In this document: positions 24,204 to 32,575 of the stretch, piece by piece
How positions within the stretch are numbered: position 1 is the stretch's first letter
Layout: each line of letters opens with the position of its first letter
Assembly (NCBI GenBank): GCA_964620045.1
Contig: CAZUJL010000002.1
Location: forward strand, 124,001-188,000
DNA: 64,000 nt
DNA from: VFKU01 sp964620045
Lineage (GTDB): Bacteria > Hydrogenedentota > Hydrogenedentia > Hydrogenedentales > GCA-2746185
Direction: 5' to 3'
Position numbers and translations under genes: made by a program
Notes under the pieces: model-generated
Told to the model about the DNA's origin: nothing
Database searches by the model: none
The model's input: only the letters and a program-made list of their open reading frames with translations

Positions 24204-25835
24204 ATGCAGATGAACACGGGAATGCGGGCAAGTTTGGCGATGGGATTCGCGCTGGCGTGTTGCGCGGCACAGGCGCTCAGCGTGAAGGACGCAAAGCTGG
24301 TGCAGGACCCCAGCGGCCACGCGCCGCTGACCGCACTGCTCACCTTCACGACGGATGCACCGGCCACGGCGACGATCGTGATCGAGTCCGCCGGGCGCGA
24401 GCCGATCACGCATGAATTCGCATCCAAAACCGGCACCGAACATGCCTTGCCGGCGCTGGGCATGATCGCGAACACGAAGTTCACGATCCGCGCAACGGTG
24501 AAAGACGCGAAGGGCGGCACGGCGCAGACCGATCCCTTCGAAATCACCACACCGGCGCTGCCGGATGACTTCCCGCCGATCAACGTCGTGTCGTCGCGTC
24601 CGCGTCGCATGGAGCCGGGCGTGACGCTGATCCCGTTCATGCGCTGGCCGCCCGGCACGATGACGGACGAAAAGTTCGGTCTGCTCGTCGCGGTGAATGC
24701 GCAGGGCGAGATCGTGTGGTACTACCGGCAGGATCATCAGGTCTTCGATCCGGTGCCGCTGCAGAATGGCAACTTCGCGTACCTCATTCACCGCGCCAAC
24801 GGCTTGATGTACGAGGCCGACATGCTCGGCAATATTCTGGGCAGCTGGTACTCGACCGGCGTTCCGAAGGAATTGCCGCAGGGCAGCATCCCCATTGAGA
24901 CCGATACGATTCACCATTCATTCGAGCAAATGCCGAACGGCAATTTCCTGATCCTGAGCACCGAAGTGCGGCACTTCGACGCGTATCCGTCGAGCGAGAC
25001 CGTGTGGCCGTCGCCGACGGCGGCGTCGAACGTGATCGGCGACATTGTTGCCGAAGTCGAGCCGAACGGAAAGATCGTGCGGCAGTTTAAATTGTTCGAT
25101 CTGATCGATCCCATGCGCTATGGCTACGAATCGCTGGGCACGGGTTTCTATCAGGAAACCTACGCGAAAGTCCTCAAAAGCCCCGGCAAGGATTGGAGCC
25201 ACTCGAACTCCATTTTCTACGACGCGAAAACGGATTCCGCCATCTGGTCCGCGCGTCATCTCGATGTGGTGATGAAGTTGAACATGAAAACCGGAAAACT
25301 CGAGTGGTTGTTGGGTAACCATGACGATTGGTCGGAAGCCGAGCAAAAGCTGTTGCTCAAACCGATCGGCGATAACTTCCAGTGGCAGTATCACCAGCAC
25401 GCGGCGAAGCTCACGCCGCAGGGCACGATTCTGCTGTTCGACAACGGCAACTACCGCGCGCGGCCGGGCCAGGAACGGCAAAAGCCGGAAGATTCGTATA
25501 GCCGTGTGGTCGAGTACAAAGTGGACGAAGAAAAGATGACGGTCGAGCAGGTGTGGGTCTACGGCCAAGCGGCAGACGAACGCTTCCACTCACCGTTCAT
25601 TTGCGACGTCGATTGGTTGCCGCAGACGGGCAACGTGCTCGTCACCGACGGCGGGCGCATCAAGGACAAAGACGGCAATCCCTCGATCAACATCATCGCG
25701 GGACACCACTGGGTGCGCGTGCTGGAGCTGTCGCACGAGCAGCCCGCCACCAAGCTCTGGGAAATCACGATCGACGATCCGAAAATGGGCTGGGCGGTGT
25801 TCCGCGCCGAGCGCGTGCCGGGCCTGTACCGCTAG
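24204..25835 (+). CDS. Arylsulfate sulfotransferase (ASST) family protein
   Basis: 543 aa with signal peptide (MRASLAMGFALACCAAQALS). The six-bladed propeller family is shown by HHSFEQMPNGNFLILS, DWSHSNSIFYDAKTDSAIWS, KLEWLLGNHDDW, WQYHQHAAKL and LLFDNGNYR, including the conserved His residues (HH, SHSN, QYHQH) of the active site. ASST enzymes move sulfuryl groups between phenols without PAPS in the periplasm, via a sulfo-histidine. Two ATGs (24204, 24210) are possible; GAGGG favours the first. It probably forms an operon with the sulfatase-like lipoprotein. The stop overlaps the convergent GGDEF gene by four bases. Confidence 0.87.
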   Translation: MQMNTGMRASLAMGFALACCAAQALSVKDAKLVQDPSGHAPLTALLTFTTDAPATATIVIESAGREPITHEFASKTGTEHALPALGMIANTKFTIRATVKDAKGGTAQTDPFEITTPALPDDFPPINVVSSRPRRMEPGVTLIPFMRWPPGTMTDEKFGLLVAVNAQGEIVWYYRQDHQVFDPVPLQNGNFAYLIHRANGLMYEADMLGNILGSWYSTGVPKELPQGSIPIETDTIHHSFEQMPNGNFLILSTEVRHFDAYPSSETVWPSPTAASNVIGDIVAEVEPNGKIVRQFKLFDLIDPMRYGYESLGTGFYQETYAKVLKSPGKDWSHSNSIFYDAKTDSAIWSARHLDVVMKLNMKTGKLEWLLGNHDDWSEAEQKLLLKPIGDNFQWQYHQHAAKLTPQGTILLFDNGNYRARPGQERQKPEDSYSRVVEYKVDEEKMTVEQVWVYGQAADERFHSPFICDVDWLPQTGNVLVTDGGRIKDKDGNPSINIIAGHHWVRVLELSHEQPATKLWEITIDDPKMGWAVFRAERVPGLYR

Positions 25836-27262
25836 AGGCAGACCCGATTGCGGCCAAGCGTCTTTGCTTCGTAGAGGCGCTTGTCCGCGTCGGTGATCAG
25901 CGCATCGGGGTCGGCGTTTTCGGCGGTGAGTGTCGCCCCGCCGATGCTGCACGTCACGCGGAATGTCTGTCCGCCGCTGCCCTGGAAAATGCGCTCGGCC
26001 ACGCGCGCGCGAATGCGTTCCGCGAGCGTGGCCGTATTTTCACGATCGGTCTGTGTGAGAAAAATCACGAATTCTTTGCCGCCCAGCCGGCCGGCGTAAT
26101 CGGTGCCCCGGCATTCGCTCTGCAGAATTTGCGCGACCCCGCGCAAGGCCGCATCGCCGGCCGCCCGGCCGTAAACGTCGTTCACGTGCGTGAAATGATC
26201 CAGGCTGATCGCGAGTAACGACAACGGCGAGGGATAGCGCTGCGCCCGCTGGATTTCGGTCGCCAGACGCTCCAGAAACGCGCGCCGGTTTGGCAACCCG
26301 GTCAGATCATCCAGCCGCGACATGCGATCCAGCGCGCGCTCGGCATTTTCCCGGCGCGATTGGTTGCGGAAACCTTCCAGTAAGCCTGCGCACGTGGTCA
26401 GGAACGGCTGTAGAAATTCGATGAGGCCCAGTCCGTATCCGCCCGGCCGGTTGGCGAGGCCGACCACGCCAATGAGATCTTTCCCGCGGAAAAACGGCAT
26501 GCCGGCAAACGCATTCAGCGCGGGGTGGCCCTGCGGTAGCCCCCCCGCACGCGGATCATGGAGCGGATCGTTTGAAATGATCGGACGGCTTTCTGTCATC
26601 ACCCGGCCAAACAGCGTGTCGAGATTGCGGAACTCCATGCCGGCGTCGGCGGCCCGTTCGTACTGCGCGCGCGTCTCATCGTTCCACGCGATATTCGAGA
26701 TCGAATGCATCCTCAAGTACGGGCGATTTTCTCCGTCGTAGAGCACCTCGCCGATAAACCCATACGTGCTGTCTGTCAGCTTCAGCAACGCTTCGAGCAA
26801 GCTATCAAACAACTCCGGACGGCCCGTGCCTTCGATGAAGCGTGCTTGTGCGCGGTTCACCGTGCGCAGCAGCAAATTGGTCCGCGAGAGATTTTCCTCC
26901 GTCGCTTTTTGCACGGTGATGTCTCGCGCGACGGCGAAGAGCAGGCCTTCCGGATCGGGAAAGGTTGTCCACGACAGCCATTTGTACGTGCCGTTCGCGC
27001 AGCGATAGCGGTTCTCGAAATGCAGCGTCAGCGCGCCGGCGGAGAGCTTTTCCATTTCCCGCTGCGTGGCCGCGCGGTCGTCCGGGTGCACGAAATCGAT
27101 GAAGGGCCGCGCGAGGAGGTCCTCGGCCCGGTGGCCGAGCGTCCGCTCGAAGGCCTGATTGATCTGCTTGAAATAACCGTCCAGACCCGCGACGCAGAGC
27201 ATGTCGAGGGAGAGATCGAAGAGCCGTTCTTGAGGCGACTTCGGCCGGGCTGGCGCGTGCAT
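25832..27262 (-). CDS. PAS-GAF-GGDEF protein with degenerate cyclase site
   Basis: 476 aa, soluble. PAS domain about 12-120 (DMLCVAGLDGYFKQIN...DITVQKATEE), GAF about 147-300, GGDEF about 315-476. The signature GGDEF reads GGKEF (394-398), and the metal Asp of the DIDHF motif is Ser353 (SLDHF), so two metal ligands are replaced and diguanylate cyclase activity is improbable. The inhibitory-site RxxD is intact (RGTD, 385-388) at the correct five-residue distance, so c-di-GMP binding is possible. A good ribosome-binding site (GAGGAGGGC) precedes the ATG. Likely a c-di-GMP or signal receptor. Confidence 0.88.
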   Translation of the reverse strand: MHAPARPKSPQERLFDLSLDMLCVAGLDGYFKQINQAFERTLGHRAEDLLARPFIDFVHPDDRAATQREMEKLSAGALTLHFENRYRCANGTYKWLSWTTFPDPEGLLFAVARDITVQKATEENLSRTNLLLRTVNRAQARFIEGTGRPELFDSLLEALLKLTDSTYGFIGEVLYDGENRPYLRMHSISNIAWNDETRAQYERAADAGMEFRNLDTLFGRVMTESRPIISNDPLHDPRAGGLPQGHPALNAFAGMPFFRGKDLIGVVGLANRPGGYGLGLIEFLQPFLTTCAGLLEGFRNQSRRENAERALDRMSRLDDLTGLPNRRAFLERLATEIQRAQRYPSPLSLLAISLDHFTHVNDVYGRAAGDAALRGVAQILQSECRGTDYAGRLGGKEFVIFLTQTDRENTATLAERIRARVAERIFQGSGGQTFRVTCSIGGATLTAENADPDALITDADKRLYEAKTLGRNRVCL

Positions 27263-27348
27263 ACGCCCTCCTCATATCCCCGGTATAAGAGTATACGGCC
27301 AAACCAGCGCACGGGCAACCGCACCGGCGCAATCGATAGAATGCACTC

Positions 27349-28506
27349 ATGGCGGAACTGAATATTGAGCGCGTGGTGCCCGGTGGAGACGGCCTCGGGC
27401 GAATCGACGGTGCGGTCTGTCTGGTGCCGTATGGATTACCCGGCGATCGGCTGGCGATCGATGAGCCGCAACGCCGCGGCGGTGTGCTGCGTGCCGCGGT
27501 CCAGCAGGTAATCGAGGCGTCGCCGCACCGCGTTTCCGCGGAGTGCCCGGTATTCGGTGTGTGCGGCGGGTGCACGTGGTTGCACTTCGCCTATCCCGCG
27601 CAGGCCGAGGCCAAGCGCGCGATCGTGGTCGACTGTTTTCGACGCATCGCGCATCACGAAGTGAATCCCGGATGGATCGATGATCCGTCTTTGCGACTGG
27701 GATACCGCACCCGCGCGACCTTTCGCGGACGGCGCGGACACTACGGTTTTCTCGAAGCACGCTCGCACACTGTCGTGGACATCGCGAAGTGTCCGCTGTG
27801 CCATCCGCGGCTGAACGAAGCACTGGCGGCCTTGCGTGCGACGGGACCCGAAGGCGAGTTTGAAGTCACCGTAAATCCCGAAGGCGCGGACACGCTTGTG
27901 TGGGCACGCGAAGCGCCGGCGGAACTCCGCCGCCGTTTCCCGCAGACAAATACGCCAGCCGATCGTGGACCCCGGCATCAATTCCTGTTCGACGGCGCGC
28001 CGATCGTCTGCGGGAGTTTCGCGCAATCGAGTCTGGTGCTGAATCGCATGCTGGTGAAGCGCGTGCACGAGGCGATTGGACCGGGGAAAAGTCTGCTCGA
28101 CTTGTACTGCGGCAGTGGCAATTTTTCGCTGGCGTTTGCTCCCGATCGAGACGTCATGGGTATTGATCACAATCGCGCGGCGATTGCGGCCGCGCAGGCC
28201 CTGGCGCCGGGATACGAGCCGGGGGACGAGGGCGCCTTCGTCCGCGCGATGGGTTCGCGCGCGTGGGACGCGATTCTGCTCGACCCGCCGCGTGAGGGCG
28301 CAAAGGCCATCATGCCCGCGCTGGCCGGCAGCCGCGCGGAGCGTGTGGTGTATGTGTCCTGTGATCCAGCCACGCTGGCGCGTGACGCGAAAATCATGCT
28401 CGAAGGTGGGTGGGAGCTCGCCGCGCTCGACGCGGTCGATATGTTCCCCAACACGCACCATCTTGAGTGTGTCGCCGTATTCACGCGCGGCGCGGCCTCG
28501 CATTGA
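27349..28506 (+). CDS. RNA 5-methyluridine methyltransferase (TrmA/RlmCD family)
   Basis: 385 aa. A TRAM-like N-terminus (MAELNIERVVPGGDGLGRIDGAVC) precedes the 4Fe-4S cysteine cluster CPVFGVCGGC plus a later Cys in KCPLC; the SAM-binding motif is LLDLYCGSGNFSL, DPPREGAK carries the Asp-Pro-Pro motif, and VSCDPATLARD holds the catalytic Cys. Enzymes of this family methylate C5 of uridine in 23S rRNA or tRNA. Which position is modified cannot be told. No Shine-Dalgarno is visible before the ATG. The gene is divergent from the GGDEF gene. Confidence 0.9.
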   Translation: MAELNIERVVPGGDGLGRIDGAVCLVPYGLPGDRLAIDEPQRRGGVLRAAVQQVIEASPHRVSAECPVFGVCGGCTWLHFAYPAQAEAKRAIVVDCFRRIAHHEVNPGWIDDPSLRLGYRTRATFRGRRGHYGFLEARSHTVVDIAKCPLCHPRLNEALAALRATGPEGEFEVTVNPEGADTLVWAREAPAELRRRFPQTNTPADRGPRHQFLFDGAPIVCGSFAQSSLVLNRMLVKRVHEAIGPGKSLLDLYCGSGNFSLAFAPDRDVMGIDHNRAAIAAAQALAPGYEPGDEGAFVRAMGSRAWDAILLDPPREGAKAIMPALAGSRAERVVYVSCDPATLARDAKIMLEGGWELAALDAVDMFPNTHHLECVAVFTRGAASH

Positions 28507-28542
28507 CCGGCCCCCGCGCGTTGTTTACGATGCACCGTCCGC

Positions 28543-31350
28543 ATGACTGACCTTTCGCAACCTACACTTTCGCCGCGCGCCGCGCGTGCATCTTTTGTTG
28601 CTGCACTGTTTTTTTTCTTTTTCTCCGGCGCTGCGGGGTTGCTGTACCAGGTCGTGTGGACGCGCAAGCTCGTGCTTCTGTTCGGCACGACGGCCTACGC
28701 CGTCAGCACCGTTCTCTCGGTGTTCTTTCTCGGCCTCGCGCTCGGCAGCATCTGGGGCGGACGCCTCGCGGATCGCGCGCCGCGACCGCTGCGCGTGTAC
28801 GCTTGGCTGGAGTTGGCCGTGGCCGCATGGGCCGTGTTCTTCGTGCTCGCGATAGGGCTGGGCGAATCCGCGCTGGCCGCCGCCGTCGGCATGGTCGGCG
28901 GCGCGCACGGCAATGGGCTGGTGCTGCGCGCCGTGCTGGCTGCCGTATTCCTGCTGCCGCCGGTCACGCTGATGGGCGCCACGCTGCCGCTGCTCGCGCG
29001 GCACGTGAACACCTCGGGCAGCGTGTCGAGCCGTCGCATCGGCGTGCTGTACGCCGTCAACACCTTCGGCGCGGTCGCCGGTTGCGCTGTCACCGGCTTT
29101 GTGCTGATCGCGAACCTGGGCTACACGCGCACGACCTTGCTCGGCGCGGCGATTAACGGCGTGATTGGCGCGCTGGCATTTCTGGTGGATCGCCGCCAGA
29201 CCGTCCTCGCGGCGGTCGATTCTGAGACGGCAGAAACGCCGTCCAGCGCTCGGCCGAACCCGATCGTGCGCGCGGTGTTGTTCGCGTTTGCGCTGTCCGG
29301 ATTTTGTGCGCTCGCGCTCGAAGTCGTGTGGACCCGTCTGCTGACGATCGTATTTCTCGGCACGACCTACTCCTTCACCACCATGCTCACGACGGTGCTC
29401 TGCGGCATCGCGATCGGTGGCGCCGTTGCCGCGCTCTTCGCCGAACGCATCCGTGCGCGCGCCACGGCGCTCGGCCTTGCGCAACTCCTCACCGCGGCGG
29501 CCTGCATCGCGATGTTGGCTGCGTTTCCGGGCCTGCCCGAACGCCTGCGCGCGCTGCAATCGCAGGGGAACTACACCTGGCAATCGATCGTCGCCGCGAA
29601 ATTCGCGCTGTCGTTCCTCGCGCTTTTCTTGCCGACATTTCTGTTCGGCCTGTCGTTCCCGTTATCCCTGCGCGCAATTGTCGAACACGCGCCGCGCCTG
29701 GGGCGTGACGTGGGCCGCTTGTATGCCTGGAACACCTTCGGCGGTGTGCTCGGCGCGCTTGCGGGCGGGTATTACCTCATCCCACACTACGGCACGCAGC
29801 GCAGCATCGTCGTGCTCGCCGTACTGCTGGCGGGCGCGGGGCTCGCGCTCGTCATGGTCGATCATGGCGCAGCGAAGGGGAAGCGCATTGCCGCCGGTGC
29901 GGTCGGCATTCTGGCGCTCGTGGGCGCAATGCTTGTCGCGCCGGCCGACGTCAGCCGCGCGCTGAATGAATCCTATCTGCCGCCGAGCCATACGATGATT
30001 CACTTCAGCGAAGGCGTCGAAGGCACCGTCGTCGTGTCCGCACCGGGCGAAGCCGATACGGGCAGCGGCCGCGTGCTGTGGATCAACGCCGTGCAGGCAA
30101 CCGCGTCCATCGACAAAGGCGTCAAGATGAACCGGTTTCAGGGCATGTTGCCGTTCCTGTTCGATCGCGACATCAAGCACGTGCTCTTCATGTGCTTCGG
30201 GTCCGGCGTCACCGCGGGCACCATCGGCATATCGCCCGTGGAGCGCATCGACGCGGTGGAGATCTCGCCGGACGTGATTGACGCCGCGCCGCTGTTCGCG
30301 GCGGACAACTTCCAGGTGGTCGACAATCCGCGCGTGAACAAGATCATCGACGACGGCCGCAACTACCTGATGCGCACGCGCGAGCGCTACGACCTGATCA
30401 CCTTCGAACCCATGCCGCTCGCGCTCGCCGGCGTGTCGACGTTCTACACGAAGGAGTATTACGAACTCTGCCGCGCACGGCTCACGGATCGCGGACTGGT
30501 CTCGCAGTGGATCCCGCTGCACAACGGCCTGGACATCGACACGGTGCGCGGACTCGTGCACACCTTTACCGACGTCTTCCCCGAATCCAGCGCGTGGTTC
30601 ATCAATGCGGACATGTTCTTGATCGGCTCGAAGGAGCCGCTGGGAATTGACTACGCCGAAGTCGAACGGCGCCTCGCCACCAACGCGCCGCTGCACGACG
30701 GTCTCGCCGCGGTCTATCTGCCCGACGCGCCGGAACTGTTGTCGGCGTTCTTCATGTCCAAGGACACCCTAAAAAAATTCGCCGGCGACGCGCGCACCAT
30801 GAAGGACGATCTGCCGTGGGCCGAGTTCCTCGCCCCGAAGCTTATTTACAAAGCCGATGTTGCGTCGGTCGTCGAAGCAATCGCGCCGCTGCGCGAGTCG
30901 GTCTTGCCGCTCGTGAAATTGCCGGACGGCCGCGCGGAGGTCGGCGAAGCCCTCGAGCGACGCCACCGCGCGCACACGAATGACCTGATCGGTCTCGTGA
31001 AGTACTACCGTTACGGCCCCGTGATGAGTGAACCCGAAGAAGATTTCCGCAAATCGCTCGAAATCGACCCGAAGGATGCGAACGCCGTTTACTACCTGAG
31101 CGAGATTTTGCTGCTCAAAGGGCAGACCTTCACCCGATGGGCCGAGCTGGACAAGGCCGTGCCGATGCTGGAAGAGGCCCGACGCGTCGCCCCGCACCGG
31201 GCGGACGTCGCGCTGGCGTTGGGCGAGGCCTACGACAAGGCCGAGCGGCCGGAAGACGCCCTCGCCGCCTACCGCACCCATTTGGAACTGGGCGGTCGCG
31301 CGGCCAAGGCCTTTGAACGCACCGGCCAGAAGGCCCCCGCCGCGCGCTAA
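28543..31350 (+). CDS. Multi-TM transporter-like / spermidine synthase-like / TPR fusion protein
   Basis: 935 aa. The first ~430 residues contain about twelve hydrophobic helices (FFFFFSGAAGLLYQVVWTRK, etc.), as in the common bacterial fused MFS-like/spermidine synthase proteins. About 480-720 is a Rossmann methyltransferase-like SpeE domain: VLFMCFGSGVTAG in place of the usual GGGDG, VEISPDVI, DDGRNYL and FEPMPLALAGVSTFYTKEYY. The end (about 830-930) has two TPR-like repeats. Whether these fusions make polyamines is unproven; the altered glycine loop advises caution. It starts 36 bases after the methyltransferase stop and may be cotranscribed. Confidence 0.83.
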   Translation: MTDLSQPTLSPRAARASFVAALFFFFFSGAAGLLYQVVWTRKLVLLFGTTAYAVSTVLSVFFLGLALGSIWGGRLADRAPRPLRVYAWLELAVAAWAVFFVLAIGLGESALAAAVGMVGGAHGNGLVLRAVLAAVFLLPPVTLMGATLPLLARHVNTSGSVSSRRIGVLYAVNTFGAVAGCAVTGFVLIANLGYTRTTLLGAAINGVIGALAFLVDRRQTVLAAVDSETAETPSSARPNPIVRAVLFAFALSGFCALALEVVWTRLLTIVFLGTTYSFTTMLTTVLCGIAIGGAVAALFAERIRARATALGLAQLLTAAACIAMLAAFPGLPERLRALQSQGNYTWQSIVAAKFALSFLALFLPTFLFGLSFPLSLRAIVEHAPRLGRDVGRLYAWNTFGGVLGALAGGYYLIPHYGTQRSIVVLAVLLAGAGLALVMVDHGAAKGKRIAAGAVGILALVGAMLVAPADVSRALNESYLPPSHTMIHFSEGVEGTVVVSAPGEADTGSGRVLWINAVQATASIDKGVKMNRFQGMLPFLFDRDIKHVLFMCFGSGVTAGTIGISPVERIDAVEISPDVIDAAPLFAADNFQVVDNPRVNKIIDDGRNYLMRTRERYDLITFEPMPLALAGVSTFYTKEYYELCRARLTDRGLVSQWIPLHNGLDIDTVRGLVHTFTDVFPESSAWFINADMFLIGSKEPLGIDYAEVERRLATNAPLHDGLAAVYLPDAPELLSAFFMSKDTLKKFAGDARTMKDDLPWAEFLAPKLIYKADVASVVEAIAPLRESVLPLVKLPDGRAEVGEALERRHRAHTNDLIGLVKYYRYGPVMSEPEEDFRKSLEIDPKDANAVYYLSEILLLKGQTFTRWAELDKAVPMLEEARRVAPHRADVALALGEAYDKAERPEDALAAYRTHLELGGRAAKAFERTGQKAPAAR

Positions 31351-31483
31351 AGTTTGCCGCCGGGCTTGCCGATACTCGACACAGATAGAAAGGGCGGGCC
31401 TGGACGGCCCGGCCTGGCACTGGTTACGGCACGGGACCGCACCGCGGCCCGCCCAGGCTCACGGATGAGCGGGGAGCAGAACC

Positions 31484-31762
31484 ATGATTAGCGTACAGGG
31501 AGTCAGCGGACTACCCGACCCGACGACCACGACGGCCGGCGGCACGGCAGGCGTAATTCGCGTGCAGACGCCCGCCTTCGCGCCGAAGGACGACGTCGAG
31601 ATCAGCAAGGCAGCCGAACAGGCGGCCGTGCTGGTCGGGCACAGCAGCGATGTGCGCCGCGATCGCATCGAGGAAGTGAAAGCGCGCCTTGAACAAGGCG
31701 CCTACCAGCTTCAGGCGGCCGTGTTGATGGTGGCCGCGCGCGTCGCGCCTTACGTCGAGTAG
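31484..31762 (+). CDS. FlgM-like anti-sigma factor
   Basis: 92 aa. The C-terminal half follows the FlgM pattern: DDVEISKAAEQ, then SSDVRRDRIEEVKARLEQGAYQ and an amphipathic helix, as in anti-sigma-28 factors where this region wraps round FliA. The N-terminal half is low-complexity Thr/Gly/Pro, as expected for the disordered part that is exported through the flagellum. GGGGAG stands seven bases before the ATG. No flagellar or sigma-28 gene is in the window, so the partner is unknown. A strong terminator follows. A 9-bp inverted repeat (31392-31400 with 31446-31454) lies in the upstream region. Confidence 0.65.
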   Translation: MISVQGVSGLPDPTTTTAGGTAGVIRVQTPAFAPKDDVEISKAAEQAAVLVGHSSDVRRDRIEEVKARLEQGAYQLQAAVLMVAARVAPYVE

Positions 31763-31784
31763 TTCAGCACAAGCACGAAAACCG

Positions 31785-31816
31785 CGGACGGCGGGAAGTC
31801 TCGCCGTCCGTTTTTT
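31785..31816 (+). terminator. Rho-independent terminator after the FlgM-like gene
   Basis: Perfect stem CGGACGGCG / CGCCGTCCG with an eight-base loop (31794-31801), followed by six T. It overlaps the first bases of the lexA stop codon on the other strand. Confidence 0.9.
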
Positions 31817-32432
31817 ATTTGAGCTGGCGCTGGACCGAAACGACGACGCCCTGAATGGATACGTCTTCGGCCAGCACCACGATCGGCTTCATGGTCGAAT
31901 TCGCGGGGCGCAGCTCAATCTCGCGGCCGCGCGGATGGTAATGCTTCACGGTCGCTTCTTCGTCCACGAGCGCGACGACGACATCGCCCGCGCGCGGGCG
32001 GATCGTCGGATCGACCACTACGAGATCGCCCGGCAGGATGCCGTCCTCGATCATACTTTCGCCGCGCACCTTCAGGCAGAACCCGCCGCGATCGGCCAGT
32101 TTCACCGGCACGGGGACGTAATCCTCGATGTGCTGCTCGGCCAGGCTCAGCGTGCCGGCAGCGATCCGACCGACCACGGGCGCCATGGCGGCCTCGTTCT
32201 GGTATAGCCCCGGCGCGCCCTGCGAGGTCACCGTAATGCCGCGCGCTTTGGACGAGCGCTCGATAAAGCCTTTTTTCTCCAGCGCCACGAGGTGGTCGTT
32301 CACGCCGTTGGTGGAGGAAATATCGAAGCGTTCGCCGATTTCCGCAATCGTCGGCGGCGCGCCGTTGTCGCGGATGCACTCGATGATGAACTTCAGGATG
32401 GCGGCTTGGCGCTTGGTGAGCTCAGTCGACAT
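31815..32432 (-). CDS. lexA: LexA repressor
   Basis: 205 aa, full length for the family. N-terminal winged helix (TKRQAAILKFI...PPTIAEIGERFDISSTNGVNDHLVALEKKGFI) binds the SOS operator; the C-terminal S24 autopeptidase has the cleavage site Ala92-Gly93 (RIAAGTLSL), nucleophile Ser126 (RGESMIEDG) and Lys163. RecA on single-stranded DNA triggers self-cleavage and derepression of repair genes. GGGGA lies five bases before the ATG. Its own promoter and a large inverted repeat over the transcription start are visible at 32454-32516, so it is autoregulated as expected. Confidence 0.96.
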   Translation of the reverse strand: MSTELTKRQAAILKFIIECIRDNGAPPTIAEIGERFDISSTNGVNDHLVALEKKGFIERSSKARGITVTSQGAPGLYQNEAAMAPVVGRIAAGTLSLAEQHIEDYVPVPVKLADRGGFCLKVRGESMIEDGILPGDLVVVDPTIRPRAGDVVVALVDEEATVKHYHPRGREIELRPANSTMKPIVVLAEDVSIQGVVVSVQRQLK

Positions 32433-32453
32433 TAGATCCCCGTTCCGAGAAAC

Positions 32454-32516
32454 CTGAACAAATATTGTCTGAAATCTTGTTCAGTCAATTAAAACAGGAA
32501 AAGCGCAGTCTGTCAA
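32454..32516 (-). promoter_or_regulatory. lexA promoter with candidate SOS operator
   Basis: Reading the minus strand, TTGACA (32511-32516) and TTTAAT (32488-32493) with a 17-base spacer form a near-consensus sigma-70 promoter. Immediately downstream, over the expected transcription start, lies a perfect inverted repeat CTGAACAA-N15-TTGTTCAG (32454-32461 and 32477-32484). Its position is that of a repressor site. It is neither the Escherichia CTGT-N8-ACAG, the Bacillus GAAC-N4-GTTC, nor the alphaproteobacterial GTTC-N7-GTTC pattern. Confidence 0.7.
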
Positions 32517-32520
32517 GATG

Positions 32521-32560
32521 TAAAAAGAGCCGCGCGGGAAAATCTCCCGCGCGGCTCTTT
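32521..32560 (-). terminator. Rho-independent terminator of the superoxide dismutase gene
   Basis: A long GC-rich stem (AAAGAGCCGCGCGGGA pairing across AAATC) ends on the minus strand in a run of T at 32526-32522. It lies 15 bases beyond the sod stop and separates it from the lexA promoter. Confidence 0.88.
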
Positions 32561-32575
32561 GTGTTGAACTATCGC

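Noticed and set aside
28525..29583. 352-codon minus-strand frame at the start of the spermidine-synthase fusion gene
   Set aside because: Low-complexity Arg/Gln/Ala translation, no homology signals, and it overlaps the membrane domain of a real gene.
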